Of a stretch of 64,000 nucleotides of DNA, positions 35,994 to 45,975 are shown piece by piece. The DNA lies in NCBI RefSeq assembly GCF_900102105.1, contig NZ_FNBB01000001.1, positions 558,001 to 622,000 on the forward strand. Direction: 5' to 3'. This DNA is from Agrobacterium pusense. GTDB taxonomy: Bacteria > Pseudomonadota > Alphaproteobacteria > Rhizobiales > Rhizobiaceae. The position numbers were made by a program, and so were the translations under genes. The number at the start of each line of letters is the position of its first letter. Positions within the stretch are counted from its first letter, which is position 1. The notes under the pieces were generated by a model that ran no database searches, had not been told where the DNA came from, and saw only the letters and a program-made list of their open reading frames with translations.

Positions 35994-36916
35994 TAATGCA
36001 CCTTCCGGTCCATATGCAGCGTCTGGCCGATCGAAAGCACCAGTACGATTGCGAGGAAGATCACCGTCAGCGCGGCGGCATAACCGGTGTTGGAATACTC
36101 AAAACCTTCGAGATAGAGATCGAACAGCAACGTCTCCGATCCGAAACGGCCCTTGGTCAGCACTGCCACCGTCTCGAACACCTTGAAGGCCGAGATGGAG
36201 GTGGTGACCACAACGAACATGGTCGTCGGTCCGAGCATCGGCCATGTCACGGTCAGGAAGCGGTCCACCGGGTTCTTCGCGCCATCGAGACGCGCCGCCT
36301 CGTGCAAATCCTTCGAAATGGCGGTGAGACCGGCAAGGAACAGAACCATGTTGAAGCCGAGTATCTGCCAGACGCCCATCAGCGCCATGGTAGGGATAAG
36401 GAGAACGGGGTTGGAGAGGAAAGCGACGGGTTCGAAGCCCATCCACTTGATCGCGGCATTCACCGGGCCGAGCGATGGATGGAGCAGGAATTGCCAAACG
36501 GTCGCCATGGCCACCAGCGTTGCGGTGACCGGAAGGAAGTAAGCTACTTCCCAGAAGGCGCGGCTGCGCTTGCGATTATAGACAAGCAAGGCTACGCCGA
36601 GCGCCAGAAACACACCGAAGGGAATGACGATGGCAGCGTAGATGGCCGTATTCGTCAAAGCACGCAGGAAAACCGGATCCTGAAACGCCTTGACGAAATT
36701 TCCCAGCCCCACAAAGCGCGTGGACAGCGCGCCAAGCTGATAATCCGTGACGGAAAACCCGGCGAGAACGAGCATCGGCACGATATAGATTGCCAGAAGC
36801 AGCAAGCTTGCGGGTGCCGCAAAGATCAGGCCGCGCCGGATCATCCGCCGGTCGGCCTTTGAAAGCCGCGGGCGAGCGCTGGCACGCGCCGCGCCAGAAA
36901 AATCAACCGCCGTCAT
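35990..36916 (-). CDS. ABC transporter permease (UgpA/MalF-like)
   Basis: This is the first permease subunit of the importer, with 308 residues and six membrane segments. The EAA loop HEAARLDGAKNPVDRFLTVTWP lies near residues 205-225 (quoted in part as HEAARLDGAKNPVDRF). The N-terminus is cytoplasmic and basic. It overlaps the ATPase gene by four bases and the next permease by four, so all three are tightly coupled. Confidence 0.92.
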   Translation of the reverse strand: MTAVDFSGAARASARPRLSKADRRMIRRGLIFAAPASLLLLAIYIVPMLVLAGFSVTDYQLGALSTRFVGLGNFVKAFQDPVFLRALTNTAIYAAIVIPFGVFLALGVALLVYNRKRSRAFWEVAYFLPVTATLVAMATVWQFLLHPSLGPVNAAIKWMGFEPVAFLSNPVLLIPTMALMGVWQILGFNMVLFLAGLTAISKDLHEAARLDGAKNPVDRFLTVTWPMLGPTTMFVVVTTSISAFKVFETVAVLTKGRFGSETLLFDLYLEGFEYSNTGYAAALTVIFLAIVLVLSIGQTLHMDRKVHY

Positions 36917-38058
36917 GCCGGCACCTGCTCGCGAACGGTCACCTTGCGGCGGAGACCGTCAGCGGCGAAAAGATGCGCGCGCTCCGGCACAAAACCGAGG
37001 GTCATGACGCCATCCGCATCAGCGCCAAGCGTTTCGCCGGCACCCTGTCGCAGGGTTATGGCCACCGTCTCATCACTTAAAAGACGGCAACTCACGAAGC
37101 GGTCTGCGCCATGGGTTTCGCTGCGGACCACGCGCACGGCCAAACCTTCCGCGCCGGGACGCAGATCCTCTGCGCGAAGACCAAGCGTTGCGGGACCGGC
37201 GTCGCGGCCCGCGGCTTCGAGACCAAGATCCCGGGCGAAAGCCGTCACCTTGCCGCTGGCGGCGATTTCGACCGGCAGCAGATTGATGGAGGGCGTGCCG
37301 ATGAAGCGCGCGACGGTGAGCGTGGCGGGCTTGCGGTAGAGTTCATCCGGCGTGCCGAGCTGCTCGATACGACCTTCAGACATCAACGCGATACGGTCGG
37401 ACATCGTCATGGCTTCGATCTGGTCATGGGTGACATAGATGAAAGTTGCGCCGAGCCGCCGGTGCAGGCCTGCCAGCTCTTCGCGCATGTGGGCGCGAAG
37501 CTTCGCATCAAGATTGGAGAGCGGTTCGTCCATGAGGAAGGCGGCCGGCGAACGCACCAGTGCCCGGGCAAGCGCAACACGCTGACGCTGGCCGCCGGAA
37601 AGCTGCGCCGGTTTGCGATCCAGCAGATGCGCGATCTGCAGCGTCTCGGCCGCCTGCTCGACGGCTGCGTCGATCTCTCTCACCGTTTCGGCCGGGGCCG
37701 CAAACCGCCCGATCAGCGGTAGCCGCGCGGCAAAGGGCAAACGGCGCATCCTAAGCGGCGTCGCGATGTTCTGGCGCACGCTCATATGCGGATAAAGGGC
37801 GTAGGACTGGAACACCATCGCGAGATTACGGTCGCTCGGATCGATCTCGGTCACGTCCTGTCCGCCGATGGACACCGAACCGCGATCCGGCGTTTCGAGC
37901 CCCGCTATGATGCGCAGCAGCGTGGACTTGCCACAGCCCGACATGCCCACCAGGGACAAAAACTCTCCGGGGCGGATGGAAAGATCGATCTCTTTCAGAA
38001 CATCGTCGGCGCCGAAGCCTTTGCCGATGCCCGAAAGTTCAAGTGATTGTGGCGTCAT
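36913..38058 (-). CDS. ABC transporter ATP-binding protein (UgpC/MalK-like)
   Basis: This is the ATPase of the Ugp-type importer. The ATG at 38058 (MTPQSLELSGIGKGFG, with AAGGAGCGC upstream) gives 381 residues. The motifs are Walker A GMSGCGKST, Q-loop FQSYALYPH, signature LSGGQRQR, Walker B FLMDEP and switch His VTHDQIEAM, then a C-terminal MOP-like regulatory domain. About 15 extra residues (FAARLPLIGRFAAPAETV) sit before the signature compared with MalK. It is the first gene of a five-gene operon, with a GntR-type palindrome 32 bases upstream. Confidence 0.92.
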   Translation of the reverse strand: MTPQSLELSGIGKGFGADDVLKEIDLSIRPGEFLSLVGMSGCGKSTLLRIIAGLETPDRGSVSIGGQDVTEIDPSDRNLAMVFQSYALYPHMSVRQNIATPLRMRRLPFAARLPLIGRFAAPAETVREIDAAVEQAAETLQIAHLLDRKPAQLSGGQRQRVALARALVRSPAAFLMDEPLSNLDAKLRAHMREELAGLHRRLGATFIYVTHDQIEAMTMSDRIALMSEGRIEQLGTPDELYRKPATLTVARFIGTPSINLLPVEIAASGKVTAFARDLGLEAAGRDAGPATLGLRAEDLRPGAEGLAVRVVRSETHGADRFVSCRLLSDETVAITLRQGAGETLGADADGVMTLGFVPERAHLFAADGLRRKVTVREQVPA

Positions 38059-38089
38059 TCTGCGCTCCTTTTCTGAAGCGCATATGCTT

Positions 38090-38106
38090 ATATTGTATGA
38101 CAATAT
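38090..38106. promoter_or_regulatory. GntR/FadR-type operator candidate in front of the Ugp-like operon
   Basis: ATATTGT-ATG-ACAATAT is a perfect 7+3+7 inverted repeat. Its core TTGTATGACAA fits TnGTnnnACnA, the pattern of the FadR subfamily of GntR regulators. It lies 32 bases upstream of the first gene. No GntR gene is in the window, so the regulator must act from elsewhere. Confidence 0.6.
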
Positions 38107-38257
38107 GACGAAGGTTTGAGGAAAGTTCGATGACACGCGAAAGCCCGGAAATCTCGGACAATCGGAAACCGCGATGAATGGGCTTTTACTCAAAACCACT
38201 AATATTGATGGTATTTCCGCGCTTGTCCGTGAACCGAAAATCGCTGGGGGCGCAGAC

Positions 38258-39070
38258 TTATAATGCGGCGAGAATCACATGCGCCTGAATTTTGCCGGTA
38301 ACCTCACCGCTGCCATGGCGGGCTTCAATGGCTGCGGTGACGTAATCTGTCGCAGCATCCAGTGTTCCGGGGTCCCTTGCCTCGATTTCCGTGCGCAGAA
38401 CCGTTCCCTGGCAATAAGCGACCGCCGGAACACGGGGCGAAGCGGCCCGACTTTGCGCCGCCACCGTTTCAATCGTCACCCGGGAAAACCCCGCATCCTC
38501 CAGTTCGCGGCGGATCGCGGCCACATCATGATAACCATGCGGGGTGCGTGCCAGGAAGCGGGGTGGATCATCGGGAAACAGGCGCGCCAACGCGTTTGTC
38601 ACTTCATCTGCGAAGTGGTTTTCCCCGATGCGATCCCAGACATTGAATAAATAATGCCCGCCGGGCTTCAGTACCCGCTTTGCCTCGCGATAGGCCGACG
38701 GCCGATCACCAAAAAACATTGCGCCGAACTGACAGAAGACAAGATCAAAAACAGCGCTTGCAAAAGGCAGGAGCTGGGCATCGGCCTGTTGCCATTTTAT
38801 GCGGTGATCCGGTGCCTGCTGCGACGCGGCAAAGTCGAGCATAGGCTGATTGAGATCGGTCACCACATAGCTGGCGGCAGGCAATAATCGGGACGTGAGT
38901 TCGCGCGTGACGGCGCCGGTTCCTGCAGCGACCTCCAGAATATCAACCGGCATCAAGGCCGCCGCCCGCCGCGCCAGATCAGTGGCGAAAGGTGCGAAAA
39001 TCAACGGCACCATATAGCGGTCGTAATTTTCCGGGATCGACCCCACAAATACCTTATCCGCTTCCAACAT
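38258..39070 (-). CDS. Class I SAM-dependent methyltransferase
   Basis: This 270-residue cytosolic protein binds S-adenosylmethionine through motif I DILEVAAGTGAVTREL near residue 45, followed by VVTDLNQPMLDFA and the motif II region FDLVFCQFGAMFFGD. It resembles UbiE/Coq5-type (Methyltransf_11) enzymes. I use the ATG at 39070 (MLEADKVFVG); a GTG three codons upstream is also possible. The substrate is unknown. It is transcribed towards the Ugp-like operon with about 200 bases between. Confidence 0.8.
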   Translation of the reverse strand: MLEADKVFVGSIPENYDRYMVPLIFAPFATDLARRAAALMPVDILEVAAGTGAVTRELTSRLLPAASYVVTDLNQPMLDFAASQQAPDHRIKWQQADAQLLPFASAVFDLVFCQFGAMFFGDRPSAYREAKRVLKPGGHYLFNVWDRIGENHFADEVTNALARLFPDDPPRFLARTPHGYHDVAAIRRELEDAGFSRVTIETVAAQSRAASPRVPAVAYCQGTVLRTEIEARDPGTLDAATDYVTAAIEARHGSGEVTGKIQAHVILAAL

Positions 39071-39253
39071 GGCTTTCACCCCGAGCCATCTGACGATCGG
39101 ATGATTTTAACATATATTCGGGATGTGTGGAATTCGTTCGTCCTGCCGCGTGCCAGAGGGGCGGAGGAATCTGGCGGAACGGACTTGCTCATCCAAGCCG
39201 CATACGAGGCTAGAAATATCGCGTGTTTCAATGCTTGTTTTTAAGAAAGGAAA

Positions 39254-39330
39254 TGGCGCACCCGAAGAGATTCGAACTCCTGACCCCCAGATTCGTAGTC
39301 TGGTGCTCTATCCAGCTGAGCTACGGGTGC
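39254..39330 (-). tRNA. tRNA-Arg (anticodon ACG)
   Basis: The 77-base cloverleaf on the minus strand includes an encoded CCA end. The acceptor GCACCCG pairs with CGGGTGC, the D-arm contains AGCTCAGCTGGATAGAGC, the anticodon loop CTACGAA is closed by CCAGA/TCTGG, and the T-loop is TTCGAAT. The first anticodon base should be read as inosine, as in other bacterial tRNA-Arg(ACG). Confidence 0.97.
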
Positions 39331-39547
39331 GTGCCGTTCCGGTCGTTTCCGGTGGCGTGGCGATCCTCTAAAACGTCCTCATTCCGATTGCAAGCGATTT
39401 TGCTTCGAAATTGTCATTTTTCCGCAGCAATTCAATTATCGCGTTGAAAATAAACGACATTCCTAAACGTGCGTTTTCGAGAGCGCGTGAGCCGCATATC
39501 ATCCAGCGGGTATGAAGGCTGCGCTGGACTATGCGGGTGGGGGGCTT

Positions 39548-41140
39548 TCAGGCGGTTCTGGCCGCCTGCACCGTCGTGGCGCGATCGGCGATCTCGATGC
39601 GGAACTGCGTGCCGGGGCCCGGCTTCTCGACAAGCGCGATGGTGCCGCCGTGGGCCAGCACCAGTTCGCGGGCGATGACCAGGCCGAGCCCGGTGCCGCC
39701 GGAACGGGCCGAGCCCCTGAAGGCGGAAAACAGGTTCTCCTTGGCCTTCCGCGGCATACCCGGACCGTTATCGTCGATCACGATGCTGACAACGCTGCCG
39801 GCCCTCTGACCCGAGATTGAAAGATACCTCGGCGCGGCATTGGCGGCATCGGATTGCAGGGCCTGGACGGCATTGCGACACAGATTGTGGATTACCCGGA
39901 ATAGCTGCTCCGAATCCGCATCCACCGTCAGCTCCGCGGGCACGCTGTCGCGGAATTCAATACCGCTGTCAGGCTCCAGCGCCAGGATATCGCGCACGTC
40001 CCGCACCAGAAGGCTCAACTGCACCATCTTGCGTTTCGGCGCACCTTCCGTCGCCTGGCCATAGGCCAGAACTTCGCCGGTATAGGCAACGGCACGGTCG
40101 ATGGTACGCAGCAGTTTCGGCGCGAAGCTTCGCACCATCGGGTCCTTTGCATCCACCAGACGGTCAGACATCAACTGCGCGGATGAGAGGATGTTGCGCA
40201 TGTCGTGGTTTATCTTCGAGACGGCGAGGCCAAGATCCACGAGGTTTTTCTGTTGCCGCAGCGTTTTCTGCAGTTCCGTCTGCATATCGGCGAGATGACG
40301 CCCGGCAACGGCCAGCTCGTCCGTTCCCTCCTCCGGCACGAAAATCCGCTCTGGGTTGCCAGGATCTTCCGAAAAATTCTGCATGCCGAGCGTCAGCCGG
40401 CGTATCGGCCGTATCATGATGCGGTTGATGGAGATGAAAATGAGGCCGGCGGTGATCAGCGACAGAACGATGGAAATGAGGAACACATTGCGGGCATAGG
40501 CCAGCATGGCAGCCCTGAGCTTGTTCTCGCCCAGCACCAGTTCGATGATGGTGTCGCTGTCGCCAACGACATCGAAAACGCGGATGACGCGGTTACCGCC
40601 AAACAGCAGGGTGGAAAAGGCATCCCGGACTGCGGCCACCTGCGACACATCGGAAAGATCATATTGCTCATCGACGCCGGGCGGGGTTTCCGCAGCCGCC
40701 AGCAGCCGCGACGTACCGTCCTTGCGCAGGGCTATCAGTTTTGCCCCTGTCGCCATCAGGGTATCGTTCTGCACACTTCGCGGCAATTCGGCCTGCAGTC
40801 CGTCAATCACCGCGCCGGCCGCGGCAGCCGTATTCAGACGATCCCTCAACCAGGACAGGCGCATATTGGCGACGGAAGGCACGAAGATGAGCACTTCCGC
40901 GATCATGACAAAAATGACCGTGAGCAACAGCAGCCGCCCGGAAAGACCGGCAGTCAATCCCGGCATGCCGTGCGCCGGATTGTCTTCCGTGCGGTCCAAG
41001 CTGTCTACGCCTTTAGAAAACACCGGGCCCTGATCCTGTATGCGCGCCGCCGCTTCGGTTGAACGGCTCGGTTTATATGCACCAACGATAATAGGACCTA
41101 ACGGATTTTTTTCCAATGCGCTGCGACGCAAGGTTTTCAT
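39548..41140 (-). CDS. Orphan membrane sensor histidine kinase with an atypical H-box
   Basis: This protein has two membrane segments (around RLLLLTVIFVMIAEVLIF and VFLISIVLSLITAGLIFISI), a ~120-residue periplasmic sensor between them and a HAMP-like linker. The kinase core follows, with H-box LAVSKINHDMRNILSSAQL, N-box HNLCRNAVQAL and G-boxes DDNGPGMP and GTGLGLVIARE. The H-box NHDMRN differs from the usual SHELRTP. The start is unclear: the ATG at 41140 lies against the upstream terminator and has no ribosome site. Starts near 40999 (TTG after AAAGG) or 40966 (ATG) fit the membrane layout as well. No response regulator is next to it. Confidence 0.82.
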   Translation of the reverse strand: MKTLRRSALEKNPLGPIIVGAYKPSRSTEAAARIQDQGPVFSKGVDSLDRTEDNPAHGMPGLTAGLSGRLLLLTVIFVMIAEVLIFVPSVANMRLSWLRDRLNTAAAAGAVIDGLQAELPRSVQNDTLMATGAKLIALRKDGTSRLLAAAETPPGVDEQYDLSDVSQVAAVRDAFSTLLFGGNRVIRVFDVVGDSDTIIELVLGENKLRAAMLAYARNVFLISIVLSLITAGLIFISINRIMIRPIRRLTLGMQNFSEDPGNPERIFVPEEGTDELAVAGRHLADMQTELQKTLRQQKNLVDLGLAVSKINHDMRNILSSAQLMSDRLVDAKDPMVRSFAPKLLRTIDRAVAYTGEVLAYGQATEGAPKRKMVQLSLLVRDVRDILALEPDSGIEFRDSVPAELTVDADSEQLFRVIHNLCRNAVQALQSDAANAAPRYLSISGQRAGSVVSIVIDDNGPGMPRKAKENLFSAFRGSARSGGTGLGLVIARELVLAHGGTIALVEKPGPGTQFRIEIADRATTVQAARTA

Positions 41141-41153
41141 CGCAATAAAACAA

Positions 41154-41173
41154 ACGCCGCCACAAGGCGGCGT
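41154..41173 (-). terminator. Rho-independent terminator after the chemoreceptor gene
   Basis: The perfect eight-pair stem ACGCCGCC/GGCGGCGT with an acaa-type loop is followed on the minus strand by a T-rich run (TTTGTTTTATT). It lies 38 bases after the chemoreceptor stop and just before the kinase gene, so the two are separate units. Confidence 0.8.
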
Positions 41174-41210
41174 CTGAAGCAAAAGGCGGCTTAGTTATCA
41201 GGCAACCTCA

Positions 41211-43265
41211 TCAGAATTCCTGCCAGTCCCCCTGCGCCGGCGCTGCGGCTGGCTGAGCGCTAAGTGCCCGGCTGACGCTGTTCATCAATTTGCGCGCCGG
41301 AGAAGCCACCGCCGTCGTTCTGTCTGACACTGCAACGGGCCGCATGGGCTGCGCGGCGCGGGCCGGACGCGACTCGGTCTCGGCGCGAAAGTTCCGCTGA
41401 ACACCATCCGCGCCGACATTGAAGCGGGTCATCAGCGTGACAAGATGGTCCGCCTCGCTGCTGAGCTTATGGGTTGCGGCCGAGGTTTCCTCCACCATGG
41501 CGGCATTACGCTGTGTAACCTGATCCATCTGGTTAATGGCCGTATTCACCTCGTGCAGGCCTGTGGACTGTTCCTTCGCCGCGGTAGCTATGGAGTGGAT
41601 ATGCTCGTTGATCGCCAGGACGCGCGTTTCGATCTCGCTCAAAGCGCTGCCGGTTCTCTGGACCAGCGATACCCCGCGCCCGACTTCCTCACCGGACTTG
41701 GTGATCAGCGCCTTGATGTCCTTGGCCGCCGTTGCCGAGCGCTGTGCGAGCTCACGCACTTCCTGAGCGACGACTGCAAAACCCTTGCCTGCCTCGCCGG
41801 CCCTGGCCGCTTCCACGCCCGCATTCAGGGCAAGGAGATTGGTCTGGAAGGCGATTTCATCAATAACATTGATGATCTGGCTGATTTCCCGCGACGCATG
41901 CTCGATACGGTCCATCGCCGAAATGGCATCGCGTACGACATTGGCGGATTCTTCGGTCTTCTGCTTGGTTTCAGCCACCATGGCGCTGGCTTCCTGGGCG
42001 CGGTCGGTGGAATTTCGGACGACGGCAGTGATCTCGTCCAGAGCGGCGGATGTTTCCTCGAGCGCCGCGGCCTGCTGTTCCGTTCGCCTGGAAAGATCAT
42101 CGGCGGCCGAGCGCAATTCGCCGGCATTACCGCTGATACCCTCCGTGCTGCTGCGCACTTCGCGCATTGTTTCCCGCAGCTTGGCCAGCGTCTGGTTGAC
42201 GTTCGACTGGAGTTCGGCGAACACGCCGCGGAACTCGCCAGCCATCTTCTCCGTCAGATCGCCCCGCGCAAGACCTTCGATGACGCGGCTGGTCTCGGAG
42301 ACACCATTGTCCACGCCGATGAGCAGGGCGTTGATCGTGGCTGCGAAACGGTTGAGGTTGTCGTCGCCATAATCCTTGTTGATACGGCGGCTGAAATCCC
42401 CTGCGGCGGCGGCATCGACGACAACGGCCATGCCGGCCTGCAGGTCGTCACTCTTGGCCCGCATGGCGGATTCCTGAGCGTTCATGCGGCGCACTTCGCG
42501 GCCATTGGTCTTGAAGACCTCGACGGCCGCGGCCATTTCGCCGATCTCGTCCTTGCGCCCAAGGTAGGGAACTGCCGCATCCAGATTTCCGTCGGCCACC
42601 TCGCTCATGACTTGGGATACCCGGCGGATCGGCGCACTCAGTTGACGCGTTCCGATATAGAGGCCGAAAGCAGCTCCCGTCCCCACGCCGGCGACAGTCA
42701 CCGCGACAATCACCCAGAATATGGCAGTGCTGAAAGCGTCGACCCCCGCCTTGACGACTTCAAGCTCGGCAATGTCGTTTTTCACGATACTGTCGATCTC
42801 CGCCTGATAGGCCTTGCGATTAGCGCGGTTTGCTTCGTTGTTGCCCTGCTGGCTCGCCGCCTGCGGCCCGCTTTCCTTAGCCAGCCGGACGGTCTCCAGG
42901 CGGAAAGTCCGGAATTCCTTCGAGCGGCCGGCAAGCTTGTCGAAACCAGCCTTCTGTTCCGCCGGCACGAGCGGTGCCCAGCCGGTAATGAGCTTGTCCA
43001 TGGCGTCGAGGTTCTTGACCATGCCGTCGGCAAAGGGTGCGGCCGCAGCAATGTCCGCCGCTGCATAGATGCCACGCGCCTCCATGACGACTGCCGTTAC
43101 CAGACGGTTGAGCGCCTCGCCCTTGTAAGCCCGTTCGGCCGCTTGCTCGAAATGGTGCGACCGAACCCAGAATTCGTTGATCGCATAGATGGACAGCCCG
43201 CCGATGGTACAGGCAACAAGGCTCATCAGCCCGACAAGTAGATTGATACGACCGCGAATTCTCAA
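41211..43265 (-). CDS. Methyl-accepting chemotaxis protein with C-terminal CheR/CheB tether
   Basis: This membrane chemoreceptor has 684 residues: a membrane segment at 8-29, a ~150-residue helical periplasmic sensor (4HB-like), a second membrane segment near 190-212, HAMP modules around 213-265 and 330-385, and a long signalling helix pair. The hairpin tip is conserved ([20 protein letters not shown]), as is VRELAQRSA. It ends GDWQEF, which fits the xWxxF pentapeptide that tethers CheR and CheB in other bacteria. The ligand is unknown. It shares the tip and tail with the receptor at 52648. Confidence 0.93.
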   Translation of the reverse strand: MRIRGRINLLVGLMSLVACTIGGLSIYAINEFWVRSHHFEQAAERAYKGEALNRLVTAVVMEARGIYAAADIAAAAPFADGMVKNLDAMDKLITGWAPLVPAEQKAGFDKLAGRSKEFRTFRLETVRLAKESGPQAASQQGNNEANRANRKAYQAEIDSIVKNDIAELEVVKAGVDAFSTAIFWVIVAVTVAGVGTGAAFGLYIGTRQLSAPIRRVSQVMSEVADGNLDAAVPYLGRKDEIGEMAAAVEVFKTNGREVRRMNAQESAMRAKSDDLQAGMAVVVDAAAAGDFSRRINKDYGDDNLNRFAATINALLIGVDNGVSETSRVIEGLARGDLTEKMAGEFRGVFAELQSNVNQTLAKLRETMREVRSSTEGISGNAGELRSAADDLSRRTEQQAAALEETSAALDEITAVVRNSTDRAQEASAMVAETKQKTEESANVVRDAISAMDRIEHASREISQIINVIDEIAFQTNLLALNAGVEAARAGEAGKGFAVVAQEVRELAQRSATAAKDIKALITKSGEEVGRGVSLVQRTGSALSEIETRVLAINEHIHSIATAAKEQSTGLHEVNTAINQMDQVTQRNAAMVEETSAATHKLSSEADHLVTLMTRFNVGADGVQRNFRAETESRPARAAQPMRPVAVSDRTTAVASPARKLMNSVSRALSAQPAAAPAQGDWQEF

Positions 43266-43616
43266 TTTCGTTCCCCCAACAAAAACCAGCTGCGCGATGA
43301 AAATGGGAAGCTGGCATAACTTTTCGCGTCACAAGATTTATCAATGCGGCCTTAAGAAAGAATTTCAGATTTTATCGATTGCGGATGGGAATCGGCCCTC
43401 ATCGGCCGTCGACGAGAGAAATCGCGGTGCGTTTTCCGCAAAAGGTGAAGGCCGAAAACCCCTTCGGCAATTGACTTTGCTTGGGCTATGCCCTTATAAG
43501 CCGCGCACGCTCGGCCATTGAAAGCTCGCCCAGGCGGGTTTAGCCGTGCAAAAAACGAAACGCTCTTGCAAATAATTGCAAATTCAAGAAGGGCCGCACA
43601 CCGCGGTATTAAATAA
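43266..43616. other. 351-base divergent region between the chemoreceptor gene and rpmH
   Basis: No gene is seen. The left half holds the AT-rich start region of the chemoreceptor gene. The right half contains the rpmH promoter (43471-43499) and a leader of about 110 bases with a short GC-rich dyad (GCCCAGGCGGG). I looked for DnaA boxes, which sit beside rpmH in some bacteria, and saw no convincing match. Confidence 0.6.
43471..43499 (+). promoter_or_regulatory. Sigma-70-type promoter of rpmH
   Basis: TTGACT (43471-43476) and TTATAA (43494-43499) are separated by 17 bases, an ideal spacing. The expected start of transcription is near 43506, giving a leader of ~110 bases before rpmH. Confidence 0.65.
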
Positions 43617-43754
43617 ATGTCGAAGCGTACCTACCAACCGTCCAAGCTTGTTCGCAAGCGTCGTCATGGTTTCCGTGCCCGCATGGCTACTGCCGGCGGC
43701 CGCAAGGTTCTCGCAGCCCGCCGTGCGCGCGGCCGCGCTCGTCTGTCGGCTTAA
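43617..43754 (+). CDS. rpmH: 50S ribosomal protein L34
   Basis: L34 is a small basic protein of the large ribosomal subunit. The 45 residues begin [20 protein letters not shown] and continue [20 protein letters not shown], rich in Arg and Lys, with the invariant KRTYQPS and HGFRARM motifs. This is one residue longer than the common MKRTYQPS form. It heads the classic rpmH-rnpA-yidC run, 35 bases before rnpA, with a good promoter upstream. Confidence 0.97.
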   Translation: MSKRTYQPSKLVRKRRHGFRARMATAGGRKVLAARRARGRARLSA

Positions 43755-43789
43755 TTGCCGATCTGTGGCCCGATGAAAGTCGTGGGCAC

Positions 43790-44173
43790 ATGAGCGAGAC
43801 TAAGAAAAGCCCCGGCCGGCTTAAAAACCGGTCGGAGTTTCTTGCCGTTCAGGCAGGTGAAAAACGGCGGGGAAGCACCTTTCTTCTGGAAGTGCTTGAT
43901 CGGAAATCCCCGGAAACCGAGCCTCGCGTCGGTTTCACCGTAACAAAAAGACAAGGCAACGCGGTCGAGCGAAATCGCATGCGCCGCCGTCTGAAGGAAG
44001 CCGTCAGGCTTTCTGCCGGGGTCGCAATGAAGCCCGGTCATGACTATGTGATTGTCGCCCGCAGGGATGTGCTTGATACGGCCTTCCCGAAACTTCAGTC
44101 TCTCCTTGCCGAGCGCATTGAAGGAACGGCGAAACCGAAACGGTCCCAGGAGACCCGCTCCAGGAAAGAATGA
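43790..44173 (+). CDS. rnpA: Ribonuclease P protein component
   Basis: RnpA binds the RNase P RNA and helps cut 5' leaders from precursor tRNAs. The 127-residue protein has the core motif [26 protein letters not shown] (the RNR motif is [12 protein letters not shown]), plus an early KNRSEF. The length and basic character fit. It follows rpmH and its stop overlaps the yidC start. The RNA partner gene rnpB is not in the window. Confidence 0.95.
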   Translation: MSETKKSPGRLKNRSEFLAVQAGEKRRGSTFLLEVLDRKSPETEPRVGFTVTKRQGNAVERNRMRRRLKEAVRLSAGVAMKPGHDYVIVARRDVLDTAFPKLQSLLAERIEGTAKPKRSQETRSRKE

Positions 44174-45975
44174 TGGAAAAGAACCGCAATTACTTCATCG
44201 CGATAGCCCTTTCGGTTGTCATCGTCCTCGCCTGGCAATTCCTTTACATGAATCCGCGTATCGAGCAGCAGCGCCGCGCCGAAGAGGCCCGCCAGGCGCA
44301 GCAGCAGACCACGCAGCAACAGCAGCCGGCGCCGGGCGCCGCACCAGGTGCTGCCGTTGAAAGCGCACCGCCCGCCTCCTCACCGCAGACTGCCGCAACG
44401 GCGACCCGCGAAGAGTCGATTGCAAGAACCCAGCGTGTGGCCATCGACACCAATGCCATCGCCGGCTCGATCAATCTCACCGGCGCCCGCTTCGACGACA
44501 TCCGGCTCAAGGACTACCATGAGACCGTCGATGACTCGAGCCCGATCATCACGCTGTTCTCGCCCGCTGACACCAAGGACGGTTACTTCACCGAGCTCGG
44601 TTACGTTGCAGCGCAGGAAGTCGGCGGCGTTCCCGGTCCGACCACCGTCTGGACGCTCGCAAGCGGCGACAAGCTGACGGAAAACACGCCCGTCACCCTC
44701 ACCTACACCAATGCCAAGGGTGTGATTTTCTCCCGTACGGTTTCGATCGACGAGCATTACATGATCTCGGTCGCCGACAAGGTTGAGAACCCCGGCCAGG
44801 CGGCCATCTCCTTCGCCACCTATGGCCGCGTGACGCGTAACAACAAGCCCGCAGTTCCCCCGGTCTTCGTCATCCATGAAGGTTTTCTCGGCGTTTCGGG
44901 CAAAGATGGCAGCCTGACGGAAGAAAAGTACAAGGACGTCGAAGAAGCACCGGTAACGGTTGCAAAGGCGACCGGCGGCTGGCTCGGCATCACTGACAAA
45001 TATTGGGCTGCGGCCATCGTTCCGCCCCAGACGACGCCATTCGAAACCCGTTATTCGCACATCACCGGCAATCAGCCGAGCTATCAGGCAGATTTCAAGA
45101 GCGACCCGATGACGGTCGAGCCCGGCCAGTCGATCGAGCTGAAGAGCCTTGTTTTCGCTGGCGCCAAGGAAGTGCCGCTGGTTGACCGTTACGAGACGAC
45201 CTACGCAATTCCGAAGTTCGACCTTCTGATCGACTGGGGCTGGTTCTACTTCATCACCAAGCCGATGTTCAAAATGATGGATTTCTTCTTCCGTTATTTT
45301 GGTAACTTCGGCGTAGCGATCCTGCTCACCACCATCGTCGTCAAAGCCCTCTTCTTCCCGCTCGCCAGCAAGCAATATGCTTCCATGGCGAACATGAAGC
45401 GCGTGCAGCCGAAGATGGAAGAGCTGAAGGCCAAGCATGGCGATGACCGCATGGCCATGCAGCAGGCGATGATGCAGCTCTACAAGGAAGAAAAGATCAA
45501 TCCTGTTGCCGGCTGCTGGCCGATGCTGCTGCAGATCCCGGTCTTCTTCGCGCTCTACAAGGTCATCTACGTCACCATCGAAATGCGGCACGCGCCGTTC
45601 TTCGGCTGGATCCACGACCTTTCCGCGCCGGACCCGACATCGCTGTTCAACCTCTTCGGCCTTCTGCCTTACGATGTGCCGCACTTCCTGATGATCGGTG
45701 TCTGGCCGCTTGTCATGGGCGTCACCATGTTCCTGCAGATGCGCATGAACCCGACGCCGCCCGATCCGACGCAGGCGATGATCTTCAACTGGATGCCGCT
45801 GATCTTCACCTTCATGCTGGCCTCCTTCCCGGCCGGTCTGGTCATCTACTGGGCATGGAACAATACGCTCTCCATCACCCAGCAGGCGGTCATCATGAAG
45901 CGCCAGGGCGCCAAGATCGAGTTGTTCGATAACATCAAAGGACTGTTCAAGCGAAAGCCGGTGCAATCGAAATGA
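44170..45975 (+). CDS. yidC: Membrane protein insertase YidC
   Basis: YidC inserts and folds inner-membrane proteins, alone or with SecYEG. It has 601 residues with an N-terminal membrane anchor ([19 protein letters not shown]), a Gln/Ala/Pro-rich linker, a ~270-residue periplasmic beta domain, then the conserved five-helix core beginning near [20 protein letters not shown]. The cytoplasmic loop [19 protein letters not shown] follows. Two adjacent ATGs are possible (44170 and 44173). It overlaps rnpA by four bases and engB by four. No yidD lies between rnpA and yidC, as is usual in rhizobia. Confidence 0.97.
   Translation: MMEKNRNYFIAIALSVVIVLAWQFLYMNPRIEQQRRAEEARQAQQQTTQQQQPAPGAAPGAAVESAPPASSPQTAATATREESIARTQRVAIDTNAIAGSINLTGARFDDIRLKDYHETVDDSSPIITLFSPADTKDGYFTELGYVAAQEVGGVPGPTTVWTLASGDKLTENTPVTLTYTNAKGVIFSRTVSIDEHYMISVADKVENPGQAAISFATYGRVTRNNKPAVPPVFVIHEGFLGVSGKDGSLTEEKYKDVEEAPVTVAKATGGWLGITDKYWAAAIVPPQTTPFETRYSHITGNQPSYQADFKSDPMTVEPGQSIELKSLVFAGAKEVPLVDRYETTYAIPKFDLLIDWGWFYFITKPMFKMMDFFFRYFGNFGVAILLTTIVVKALFFPLASKQYASMANMKRVQPKMEELKAKHGDDRMAMQQAMMQLYKEEKINPVAGCWPMLLQIPVFFALYKVIYVTIEMRHAPFFGWIHDLSAPDPTSLFNLFGLLPYDVPHFLMIGVWPLVMGVTMFLQMRMNPTPPDPTQAMIFNWMPLIFTFMLASFPAGLVIYWAWNNTLSITQQAVIMKRQGAKIELFDNIKGLFKRKPVQSK

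Noticed and set aside
43266..43616. Replication origin next to rpmH
   Set aside because: dnaA and gyrB are not adjacent, I saw no cluster of DnaA boxes, and in this group the origin is usually near hemE.
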